Positions 56,880 through 64,000 of a DNA stretch of 64,000 nt are shown here, one piece after another. Positions within the stretch are counted from its first letter, which is position 1, and each line of letters begins with the position of its first letter. The position numbers and the translations under genes were made by a program. Source of the stretch: Nocardia abscessus (GTDB lineage: Bacteria; Actinomycetota; Actinomycetes; Mycobacteriales; Mycobacteriaceae); assembly GCF_015477775.1 (NCBI RefSeq), contig NZ_JADLQO010000020.1:1-64000 (forward strand), in the 5' to 3' direction. Below the pieces are notes generated by a model. It was not told the origin of the DNA, did not search any database, and saw nothing but the letters and a program-made list of their open reading frames with translations.

Positions 56880-58442
56880 CGCCGCACCGACTCGTTCGGT
56901 CCGCGGCGATTCCGCGGGGGGCGCCGGTTCCGGCTCGGTGCCCGCGCTCGCCCGCCAAGCCACGACGAAGCAGGCCACGTAGATGACCGTCTGCGCCACC
57001 AGCGTGAAGTAGACGTTCTCGTTGTAGACCGCCACGATCAGCCAGGCCACGGTGAGCAGGGCGACGGTGCGTTTGCCGCCGCGCATCAGCCCGGCGTACA
57101 CCGCGAGCATCCACACCGCGCCCACGGCGATGTACACCCACGGCCCGAACGGGGCGCGGAACGACGCGAGCGTAAGCACCGCCAACCAGATCGCCAGCTG
57201 CTCGGCGCGCACCCGCGGGCCTTCGGCCCCCGCCGACAGCCGCCGGTGGATACGGACCGCGGTGACCGCCACCAGGATCAGCAACAGCAGTGTGTAGATG
57301 TTGGTGATCATCCGGGCGGGCCCGGTGGGATCGCCGATGTCCCAACCCATGATGTTCGCCTTGTACGGCAGCCCGTACGGCGAATAATTGACCAGCTGGT
57401 TGGCCCGTTCCACGAGCACGAACTGGTGGAACTCCCCGCTGGCCAGCCGCTGCCAGGTGCCGTCGGACAGGAATTGCCGCCACGGTTCCCAGCCGAAGAT
57501 CGCCAGCGTGGCCAGCGAGTACAGCCCGCAGAACGCCGCGGTCCACACCGCGGGCCGCCAGCGTCGCTGGACCAGCAGATAGACCAGCAGGATCGCCGGT
57601 GACACCTTGGCGATGATCGCGAACGCCAGCGCCGCGCCGCCGAAGATATTGCGCCGCAAATGGAACAGGACCATCGCACCCGCGCCGCCGACGTACAGCA
57701 CCAGCACGTGGATGTTGCCGATCTGCAAGGTCGCCAGCGTCGGCAAGCTGATCCACACCACCGGGGTCAGCGCCGCGAGCACCCCGCCCTGCCTGCCGCC
57801 GATCCAGCGGGCGACGGCGAACATGGCCACCAGCACGATCGCCACGTACAGCGAGTACCACAGCGCGCGCAGCGTGGCGAAGTCGTGGCTGAACAGCAGC
57901 AGCAAACGCGGCAGCAGCAGGAACGGCGGCGGGTACAGGTAGGCGTCGCGATCCTGCGGGGCCACCGCGGGCAGCACCGAATCCGCCTGCGGCGATTCGT
58001 AGCGGTGGCGGTCGTAGAGGCCGGCGGGGTCGTGCTCGGCCATGAGCGCACCGCTGACGTAGCCGGACAGGTGGGTCTTCTTCACCAGGAAGTCGTCGTC
58101 GGCCGACAGCGAGGCGTCCACGTTGTCGGCGTCGAGGATGAACTGCGTCAACCGGGCCAGCACCGCGACCACGAGCAGGATGGCCATGCTCCACAGCACC
58201 CGCACCACGATCGGTTTGCCGCGCATCACCTCCCGCCACTCGGCGGGCACCATCGGCACGAACAGCACGAACAGCGCCGCGGCGCACACGACGCCGAGCA
58301 CGGCGGTCACCGGCCCGGGCAGGCCGGTGAGCGCGAGCACGATCAGCACGACGGGGACGAGAATGCCGACGACGAACACCGCGTACATCGCGGCGTAGTA
58401 GTCGAGCGAACCCCGGAACCTGGTCCAAGTCCTGGATATCAT
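56877..58442 (-). CDS. GT87-type membrane glycosyltransferase (polyprenyl-phosphate-sugar dependent)
   Basis: The 521-residue protein has about ten or more membrane helices and resembles actinobacterial GT87/DUF2029 mannosyltransferases, which transfer sugars from polyprenyl-phosphate donors on the outer membrane face. It carries the extracytoplasmic-loop signature DPAGLYDRHRYESPQADS and VAPQDRDAYLYPPPFLLLPR, where acidic catalytic residues would sit. ATG 58442 is chosen; a frame reaching 58772 overlaps the GT1 gene. It lies between the GT1 gene and the FMO gene, so the sugar may be transferred in the membrane or cell envelope. Confidence 0.82.
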   Translation of the reverse strand: MISRTWTRFRGSLDYYAAMYAVFVVGILVPVVLIVLALTGLPGPVTAVLGVVCAAALFVLFVPMVPAEWREVMRGKPIVVRVLWSMAILLVVAVLARLTQFILDADNVDASLSADDDFLVKKTHLSGYVSGALMAEHDPAGLYDRHRYESPQADSVLPAVAPQDRDAYLYPPPFLLLPRLLLLFSHDFATLRALWYSLYVAIVLVAMFAVARWIGGRQGGVLAALTPVVWISLPTLATLQIGNIHVLVLYVGGAGAMVLFHLRRNIFGGAALAFAIIAKVSPAILLVYLLVQRRWRPAVWTAAFCGLYSLATLAIFGWEPWRQFLSDGTWQRLASGEFHQFVLVERANQLVNYSPYGLPYKANIMGWDIGDPTGPARMITNIYTLLLLILVAVTAVRIHRRLSAGAEGPRVRAEQLAIWLAVLTLASFRAPFGPWVYIAVGAVWMLAVYAGLMRGGKRTVALLTVAWLIVAVYNENVYFTLVAQTVIYVACFVVAWRASAGTEPEPAPPAESPRTERVGAA

Positions 58443-58497
58443 CTGCAACCTACGGCTTTCGGTTCCCGCGCCGCCCGGTTCGGGCCGCGCGGATGGT

Positions 58498-59676
58498 CTA
58501 TCTGGTCGCTGCTGCGGTGCGCCCGGCCAGCAGCGGAACGACCTGGTGCACCACGTCGTTCGGTGTGGGCGCTGCGCGCAGGTCGGCGCCGATCTGTTCG
58601 GCGGCGGCACGGAAGCGGGGTTCGCGCAGCAGGGTTCGGATCGAGCCGGCGAGCGCGTCGATGTCGCCTTGACCGGGCGGGGTCTCGGCGGCCAGCCCGG
58701 CGCCGGTGCGCACCAGGCCCCTGGCGTAGTCGAACTGGTCGAACATCTGCGGCAACACCAATTGCGGCACACCGAACCAGCCCGCGGTGAGGCCGGTGGT
58801 CGAGCCGCCGTGGTGCACGAGCAGATCGCAGCCGGGCAGGAACAGGTTCAGCGGCACCTCTTCCACGACCCGGACATGCTCGGGCAGTTCGCCGACCGTG
58901 GCCCGGTCGCGTGCGGTCAGCGCGACGACGACCTCGGCATCATCGATCTCGCGCAGCGCCGCGAGCACCGACTCCAGCGGCCGCGGGCCGGTCAGGCTGA
59001 GCGTGCTGCCGCCCATGCAGACCGCGATCCGCTTGCGGCCGCGCTCGTTGCGATGCCACGACGGCAGCGCGCCGGTGCCGTTGAACGGGACATACCCGAG
59101 CGCGGTGCCGGGTGCGGCATCGGGCGCCTGCAACCGCTGCGGGCAGATGTCGAGCACGGCGACCGGATCGGCCAGCCGGGTGCCGGCCTCCTCGGCGAGT
59201 GCGGCGGTGCGTTCGGTGAAGGGGCCTCCGGTGGGGTCGATCCCCCAGCGGTGCACCAGCACCGGCAGGTCCAGTTCCGCGCCGAGCGCACGGCCGATGG
59301 TGGCCAGCGGGTCGGTGAGGATCACCTCCGCCGCCCAGTCGGTGGCCACCGCGGCGAACGTGTCGAGGTACTGGCGGGCGTGGTTGTGCCAGTTCTGCGC
59401 GGCGACCTGCCACAGGCCCTGCCCGCTGGACTGGTCGCGGTCGGCGAACAGCGGAAGCGGGAACATGGCCGGGTTCACCTGGGTGCGCAGCTGGTCCATC
59501 GGCACGTTCAGCGCGGTCAACTCGACGGCGTTGAGCCCCGAGCGCAGTGCCGTGGCCGTCACGTCGTTGCGTGAGGCGACCAGCACTTCGTGCCCGGCCA
59601 GCCGCAGCGCCCAGCAGAACGGCACCATCGCGAGCAGGTGGCCCGACGAGGGCACCGGCACGACAAGAAACTTCAT
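58498..59676 (-). CDS. GT1-family glycosyltransferase (EryCIII/UGT-like)
   Basis: This 392-residue GT-B enzyme resembles antibiotic and glycolipid glycosyltransferases. It begins MKFLVVPVPSSGHLLAMVPF, has an acceptor domain and the donor-binding C-terminal motif LLVHHGGSTTGLTAGWFGVP followed by LPQMFDQFDYARGLV. These enzymes move a deoxysugar from an NDP donor to a lipid or polyketide. It begins 4 bp after the O-methyltransferase gene, clearly in the same operon as the sugar-modifying genes, which suggests it transfers the methylated hexose. Confidence 0.88.
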   Translation of the reverse strand: MKFLVVPVPSSGHLLAMVPFCWALRLAGHEVLVASRNDVTATALRSGLNAVELTALNVPMDQLRTQVNPAMFPLPLFADRDQSSGQGLWQVAAQNWHNHARQYLDTFAAVATDWAAEVILTDPLATIGRALGAELDLPVLVHRWGIDPTGGPFTERTAALAEEAGTRLADPVAVLDICPQRLQAPDAAPGTALGYVPFNGTGALPSWHRNERGRKRIAVCMGGSTLSLTGPRPLESVLAALREIDDAEVVVALTARDRATVGELPEHVRVVEEVPLNLFLPGCDLLVHHGGSTTGLTAGWFGVPQLVLPQMFDQFDYARGLVRTGAGLAAETPPGQGDIDALAGSIRTLLREPRFRAAAEQIGADLRAAPTPNDVVHQVVPLLAGRTAAATR

Positions 59677-59680
59677 CCGA

Positions 59681-60874
59681 TCACTCCTTCGGCTTCATCC
59701 ACTCCATCGGATTGGTGTGCCGAGGCACCCATGATGGAGCCGATTGCTCGGCGTTGCGGCGTTTTTCGATGACCACGATGTTGTGGTAGAAGTGCAGCGC
59801 TCCGATCCACTCGTCGAAAGCGCCCGCCGCGCGGCCGGATTCCTTCTCGAATTCCTGGTGGTGCAGGGCGTCCACCAGGGTTTTCAGGTAGCCGATGGTG
59901 GTGGCCGGATCGTCGGTCGCGGTGCTGCTTCCGCCCCAGCCCGACCAGTAGGAGGTCTGGGTGTCCTCCACCACGTACAGCCCGCCGGGCCGCAGGTGCG
60001 CGAACAGCGCCCGGAACGAGGCGATCACGTCACCACTGATGTGGCTGCCGTCGTCGATGATGATGTCGAACGGACCGAGCGAGCGGCCGAGCTCGTCGAG
60101 GAACGCCGGATCGCCCTGGTCGCCGCGCAGCGGTTGCAGGCGCGGCTCGGCGATGCCGGACTTGTCGAAGTAGTCCAGCCCGAACACCAGCCCGCGGCGG
60201 AAGTACTGCTTCCACATCCGCAGCGACGCGCCGCCGACGTCGGGCGCGGTGTATCCGCCGATGCCCAGTTCGAGCACCCGCACCCGGCTGTCGCGCAGCG
60301 GCGCGAAGTGCCGCTCGTAGTGCTGGGTGTACCAGTGCCCGCCCCACTTGTCCGAACCGAAGTACAGCGACAGCGCGTCGAGGTCGTAGTGGTGCGGGCG
60401 GCACGCGGTGACGATCCGGTCGGCGGCGACCGCGGCCGCGTCGCGCGCCAGCCGCCACGGGTCGTCGGGGGCGAAACTGCCCGGCCCCGGCTCGTCCTTG
60501 ATCGCGATGGCGCGAGTGCCCAGGACGGTGTCCGGCGGGCCGTAGACCGCGCGCAGCAGCTCCACCAGATCCTGACGCACCACCAGCCAGGGATCTTCCA
60601 GGGTGCCCGGCGCGATCGCGGGGTCGTCAGCGCCGAAGGTGACCAGATAGTCCAGCTGTTTACCCTCGTGGGCCAGCTCGAACACGGCGGTGACCGGCTG
60701 TCCCGGCCGGGCGCCGTGGCTCGCGCGCCAGGCGATCTCCTTCAGCACCGCGTCGGCGACGGTCTCGGTGCCGATCTCACCGATCCGTGCGGCGGTCTCC
60801 TCGTACACGCCGTCGGCGACGGAGATCAACTGGGCGGCAAGGACATTCTCGTCGTTCAGGGTCACGTCATCCAT
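59681..60874 (-). CDS. MycE-like sugar O-methyltransferase
   Basis: The 397-residue protein has the length and two-part layout of MycE, the mycinamicin sugar 2''-O-methyltransferase. An N-terminal auxiliary domain (residues 1-~160) is followed by a SAM domain with LYFGSDKWGGHWYTQHYERH, VRVLELGIGGYTAPDVGGAS and IIIDDGSHISGDVIASFRAL, whose acidic residues and His would bind the metal and sugar hydroxyl. It probably methylates a hydroxyl of a bound deoxyhexose. ATG 60874 overlaps the upstream dehydratase gene by 8 bp, showing tight coupling. Confidence 0.87.
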   Translation of the reverse strand: MDDVTLNDENVLAAQLISVADGVYEETAARIGEIGTETVADAVLKEIAWRASHGARPGQPVTAVFELAHEGKQLDYLVTFGADDPAIAPGTLEDPWLVVRQDLVELLRAVYGPPDTVLGTRAIAIKDEPGPGSFAPDDPWRLARDAAAVAADRIVTACRPHHYDLDALSLYFGSDKWGGHWYTQHYERHFAPLRDSRVRVLELGIGGYTAPDVGGASLRMWKQYFRRGLVFGLDYFDKSGIAEPRLQPLRGDQGDPAFLDELGRSLGPFDIIIDDGSHISGDVIASFRALFAHLRPGGLYVVEDTQTSYWSGWGGSSTATDDPATTIGYLKTLVDALHHQEFEKESGRAAGAFDEWIGALHFYHNIVVIEKRRNAEQSAPSWVPRHTNPMEWMKPKE

Positions 60875-61814
60875 CCGTTCCGCCGGTGCGTACCGGCTCC
60901 GATTCCTCCACCAGGTGCACGCCTTCGGCCACGAGCATGGCCCGCACCATGCCGTGGAAGTCCACCGAAGGCCGCCACCCGGTCCGCTCGCGCAGCCTCG
61001 TCGCGTCGCCCACCAGCGGCTGCCTGCTGCGGGTGAGCATCGAGGAGCGTTCGCGGACATGGTCTTTCCAGTCCAGTCCGGCCATGCCGAACGCGGCCGC
61101 GCAGAACTGCGCGACCGTGTGGTGTTCGCCGGTGGCGACGACGAAGTCGTCCGGCTCGTCGAGGGCCAGGATCCGCGTCATCGCCTCGACGTAGTCCGGC
61201 GCGTATCCCCAGTCGGCGCCGGCGTCCAACCTGCCCACCTCCAGCGTGCCGGTCTCGCCGCGCTGGATGCGCGCGACGGCCCGCACGATCTTGCGGGTGA
61301 CGAACTTCTCGGCCCGCAAGGGTGACTCGTGGTTGAACATGATGCCCGCGGCCGCGAAGACGCCGCGGGCACGGTAGGCGCGGCAGGCCAGCAAGCCCGC
61401 CGCCTTGGTCACGCCGTAGATCGAGTCCGGTCGCAGCCCGCTGTCCTCGTCGCACACCGCGGCGCCGTCGGAGCCGAAGACATGCGAGGAGGCCGCGTAG
61501 AACAGGCGGGTGCCGGTGCGGTGACGATCGATCGCCTCCGCGAAATGCTGCACCGGCAGCGTGTTCACCCGGTGCGAGGCACGGGCCAGCTCGTGTGGGT
61601 CGCCGTGGTCGTCCTGCGAGGAGTGCTGCACCGCCGCCAGCAGGTACACCTGCTCGGGGCGTTCGGAGGCGACCAGCCGCTGCACGGCGGCCGCGTCGGT
61701 GATGTCGACCGGGCCGTCGCGGCCGATCCGCAGCACTCGCTCACCGCGCGCGGCGAGCAGGTCCGACAGCAGTGTGCCGTCCTGCCCCGCCGCGCCCGTG
61801 ACGACGATAGTCAT
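60867..61814 (-). CDS. NAD(P)-dependent sugar dehydratase/epimerase (GMD-like)
   Basis: The 315-residue extended SDR has TIVVTGAAGQDGTLLSDLLA with the GxxGQDG form typical of GDP-mannose 4,6-dehydratase, the catalytic pair in SIYGVTKAAG (YxxxK), FYAASSHVFG, and the GMD hallmarks MFNHESPLRAEKFVTRKIV and WGYAPDYVEAMTRIL. It is a second GMD-type enzyme beside the one at the right edge, so one may be the dehydratase and the other a reductase or epimerase of the 4-keto-6-deoxy sugar. It starts 1 bp after the C-methyltransferase stop. Confidence 0.85.
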   Translation of the reverse strand: MTIVVTGAAGQDGTLLSDLLAARGERVLRIGRDGPVDITDAAAVQRLVASERPEQVYLLAAVQHSSQDDHGDPHELARASHRVNTLPVQHFAEAIDRHRTGTRLFYAASSHVFGSDGAAVCDEDSGLRPDSIYGVTKAAGLLACRAYRARGVFAAAGIMFNHESPLRAEKFVTRKIVRAVARIQRGETGTLEVGRLDAGADWGYAPDYVEAMTRILALDEPDDFVVATGEHHTVAQFCAAAFGMAGLDWKDHVRERSSMLTRSRQPLVGDATRLRERTGWRPSVDFHGMVRAMLVAEGVHLVEESEPVRTGGTDG

Positions 61815-61815
61815 C

Positions 61816-63069
61816 TCACACCACGTCCAGTTCCGGCAGCGGGAACACCAGCCGCCCGCCCGCCGCGCGGAAGCCGCTCTCCCGCTCCAGCATCATGGTG
61901 CGGAAATGCCAGGGCAGCACGAAGAACTGGTCGGGCGCCAGCGCTCGCGCCTGCTCCTCCGACACGATCGGTATCGCGCTTCCCGGAGTGAACTTGCCGA
62001 ACTTGTCGTCGTTGACCTCCGCGATGCACTCCAGGTCCTCCGGGCCGATCCCGCAATGCTGCAGCACCACGTTGCCTTTGGTGGAGGCCCCGTAACCGAG
62101 CGTGCGCAGACCGGCCTTGCGGGAGCGGTCGAAGAAATCCCGGACCTGGTGGCGATGCTGGTCGACTCGCTTGGCGAAGTCGGCGTACGGCTGCGCGGTG
62201 TGCAGTCCGAGCGTGGACTCCTCCTGACGCATCCGATCCAGTGCCGCGGCGTCGGCAGGCGAGGGCGCGCCCTGCTTGCCCAGTGTGAGGGCGAAGCTGC
62301 CGCCGTTGACGGTGTTTCGTTCCACCTCGAGCACCACGAAGCCGCACCGCCGCGCCATCCATTCGATCTGGTCGAGGGTGTAGTACTCCAGATGCTCATG
62401 GCAGATGGTGTCGTAGGAGGTCGTGGCCAGCATCGCGGGCAGATAGCTCTGTTCGAGCACCCAGACGCCGTCGTCGGTGAGGCTGTCGTGCACTGTGCGC
62501 ATGAACCCCAGCGGGTCGGGGACGTCGTAGAACATGGCGATCGAGGTGATCACCTTGGCCCGCCGTCCCTCCAGCGCCGACTCGACCAGCTCGCGGGTGA
62601 AGTAGCCGGTCACCAACCGCACGTGCGGCGGATAGAACCGGCGGAACTTCTCGCCCAGCGGGTCGATGCCCACGATCGTCGCCGACCCTTCGGGGTAGGC
62701 GCGCAGCAGCGTCGCGTCGTTGCTGCCGATGTCGATCACCACATCGTCCGGCGTCAACGGCACCCGCTGCCGGATCCTGGCCACCCGGTGGGCGAGGTGC
62801 TCGATCATCGATCGATTCAGTCCGGAACGGTATCCGTATCCGGGGGAATACATTTCGTCGAAATCGGCGGTGTGGCGCAACTGCACCAGCCCGCACTCCT
62901 CGGGGCCGGTGGGCACGCAGCGCACCAGCTCCAAGGGGTAGCGCGGCACCTCGGTCGGATCGCCGGCCGGGAACACCCCGGTCAACGCCATCGTGCCGAG
63001 GTCGACCACCGTCTCGAGCCGGGTGTTCCCGCACACCCGGCAGCCCTGCACCGCCACTGCTCGTGTCAC
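61816..63069 (-). CDS. Sugar C-methyltransferase (NDP-hexose C-3 methyltransferase type)
   Basis: This 417-residue enzyme has the three-domain layout of TylC3/TcaB9-type C-methyltransferases: an N-terminal zinc domain with QGCRVCGNTRLETVVDLG and a later EECGLVQLRH, a SAM domain with VVIDIGSNDATLLRAYPE, the active-site segment TICHEHLEYYTLDQIEWMAR with the paired Glu and His, and a C-terminal domain with GYGASTKGNVVLQHCGI. It would add a branching methyl group to a 4-keto sugar. GTG 63069 overlaps the gmd stop codon by 4 bp (GTGA). Confidence 0.9.
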   Translation of the reverse strand: MTRAVAVQGCRVCGNTRLETVVDLGTMALTGVFPAGDPTEVPRYPLELVRCVPTGPEECGLVQLRHTADFDEMYSPGYGYRSGLNRSMIEHLAHRVARIRQRVPLTPDDVVIDIGSNDATLLRAYPEGSATIVGIDPLGEKFRRFYPPHVRLVTGYFTRELVESALEGRRAKVITSIAMFYDVPDPLGFMRTVHDSLTDDGVWVLEQSYLPAMLATTSYDTICHEHLEYYTLDQIEWMARRCGFVVLEVERNTVNGGSFALTLGKQGAPSPADAAALDRMRQEESTLGLHTAQPYADFAKRVDQHRHQVRDFFDRSRKAGLRTLGYGASTKGNVVLQHCGIGPEDLECIAEVNDDKFGKFTPGSAIPIVSEEQARALAPDQFFVLPWHFRTMMLERESGFRAAGGRLVFPLPELDVV

Positions 63070-64000
63070 ACGTTCTCCATATCGTGGGCCACCATCAACT
63101 CGACCAGTTCGGTGAAACTCGTGCGGGGCGCCCACCCGAGCTTCTGTCTCGCCTTGGTCGGATCACCGGTGAGATAATGCACCTCGGCGGGCCGGAAATA
63201 GGTCGGATCGACCTCGACCAGTACCCGCGAGGTGCGCCGGTCGATCCCTTTCTCCTCCAGACCGGTTCCCTCCCAGATCAATTCGACGCCGGTGGCGGAG
63301 AACGCGGTCTCGCACAGCTCGCGCACGCTGTGCGTCTCACCGGTGGCGATCACGTAGTCGTCGGGTTCGGGCTGTTGCAGCATCAGCCACATCGCCTCGA
63401 CGTACTCCTTGGCGTATCCCCAGTCCCGGCGGGCGTCGAGGTTGCCGATGAAGAGCTTCTCCTGTTTGCCCTGCGCGATGCGCACCGCGCCCCTCGTCAC
63501 CTTGCGGGTGACGAAAACCTCGCCCCGCCTGGGTGATTCGTGATTGAACAGCGTGCCGTTGACGGTGTACATCCCGTAGGCCTCGCGATGGTTCACCGTG
63601 ATCCAGTACGCGTACAGCTTCGCCACGGCATACGGCGAGCGCGGATGGAACGGTGTGTCCTCGCTGAGCGCGACGTCGTGCAGGCCGCCGTAGAGCTCCG
63701 AGGACGAGGCCTGGTAGAACCGGGTCGCGATGCCGGTCTTACGGATGGCGTCCAGGATGCGCAGCGTGCCGATCGCGTTGGTCTCGGCGGTGAACTCCGG
63801 GATCTGGAACGAGATGTGCACGTGCGACTGCGCACCCAGGTTGTAGATCTCCGCCGGGCGCACGTCCTCCAGGATCCGGTTGAGACTGCTGGAGTCCATC
63901 AGATCCCCGTAGTGCAGGAACAGCCGGCGTTGGGAATGCGTATCGGAATACAGGTGATCTATCCGGTCGGTATTGAAATTCGACGCACGCCGGATAATCC
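63066..64000 (-). CDS. gmd: GDP-mannose 4,6-dehydratase, 5' end beyond the window
   Basis: The enzyme converts GDP-mannose to GDP-4-keto-6-deoxymannose, the precursor of fucose, rhamnose and branched 6-deoxyhexoses. Motifs seen are IIRRASNFNTDRIDHLYSD and LFLHYGDLMDSSSLNR near the cut end, YNLGAQSHVHISFQIPEFTA, the catalytic SSSELYG and SPYAVAKLYAYW, and the tail GNLDARRDWGYAKEYVEAM. About the first 30 residues are missing at the right edge. It is the first gene visible of the sugar operon and overlaps the C-methyltransferase gene by 4 bp. Confidence 0.95.
   Translation of the reverse strand, partial: IIRRASNFNTDRIDHLYSDTHSQRRLFLHYGDLMDSSSLNRILEDVRPAEIYNLGAQSHVHISFQIPEFTAETNAIGTLRILDAIRKTGIATRFYQASSSELYGGLHDVALSEDTPFHPRSPYAVAKLYAYWITVNHREAYGMYTVNGTLFNHESPRRGEVFVTRKVTRGAVRIAQGKQEKLFIGNLDARRDWGYAKEYVEAMWLMLQQPEPDDYVIATGETHSVRELCETAFSATGVELIWEGTGLEEKGIDRRTSRVLVEVDPTYFRPAEVHYLTGDPTKARQKLGWAPRTSFTELVELMVAHDMENV

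Noticed and set aside
1..64000. CRISPR arrays, tRNA/rRNA genes, insertion sequences
   Set aside because: No regularly spaced repeats of CRISPR size, no tRNA cloverleaf-like sequence and no transposase frame were noticed by eye; short repeats at 5393 and 56779 do not fit these classes.

Overview
The window is high-GC actinobacterial DNA, most likely from Nocardia or a close mycolate-containing relative. The evidence is a mycothiol ligase gene (mshC), an MMPL exporter beside an Mtb12-like lipoprotein, two FadD-type acyl-CoA ligases, many TetR regulators, frequent GTG/TTG starts, and a gene order matching the Mycobacterium tuberculosis block Rv2130c-Rv2141c (mshC, SCO1664-like, DUF3090, histidine phosphatase, uppP, lppL, pyrD, PEBP protein, M20 peptidase). 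No rRNA, tRNA, CRISPR array or insertion sequence was seen.

Layout. 1-130: N-terminus of a TIR-domain protein running off the left edge. 131-605: no gene. 0.7-9.8 kb: YczE-like membrane protein, GNAT enzyme, two bis-MGD molybdenum oxidoreductases (one coupled to an enoyl-CoA hydratase-like protein), and a MerR regulator with its alpha/beta hydrolase. 9.9-19.1 kb: three TetR regulators with recognisable dyad operators, a MEST-like hydrolase, a Na+/H+ antiporter with a UBP zinc finger, a second enoyl-CoA hydratase-like protein, a fatty acyl-CoA ligase and a metallo-beta-lactamase-fold protein. 19.2-24.2 kb: conserved housekeeping run mshC to uppP. 24.5-31.8 kb: aldo/keto reductase, heme/iron ABC importer (hmuTUV type) and an MMPL/lipoprotein operon. 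31.9-34.3 kb: lppL, DUF5703, pyrD.

34.3-46.5 kb lies between pyrD and the PEBP/M20 pair, which are adjacent in M. tuberculosis, so it looks like an accessory insertion. It holds tiny ORFs, a PfkB-fold protein lacking its catalytic Asp and translationally coupled to an intact GTP cyclohydrolase II, a second acyl-CoA ligase, an XRE/TPR regulator with two hypothetical genes, an ECF41-type sigma factor with its FAD oxidoreductase, and a probably leaderless methyltransferase gene behind a double operator.

46.5-54.1 kb: PEBP protein, M20 peptidase, GtrA protein, an AT-less KS-ACP polyketide synthase protein, a TetR/membrane-protein pair with a perfect palindrome, and an epimerase. 54.1-64.0 kb is one minus-strand gene train that runs in from the right edge: GDP-mannose 4,6-dehydratase (cut), sugar C-methyltransferase, a second GMD-like dehydratase/epimerase, a MycE-like sugar O-methyltransferase, a GT1 glycosyltransferase, a GT87-type membrane glycosyltransferase, a flavin monooxygenase and a P450. 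Together they look like synthesis, methylation and attachment of an unusual deoxyhexose to a lipid or secondary metabolite that is then oxidised.
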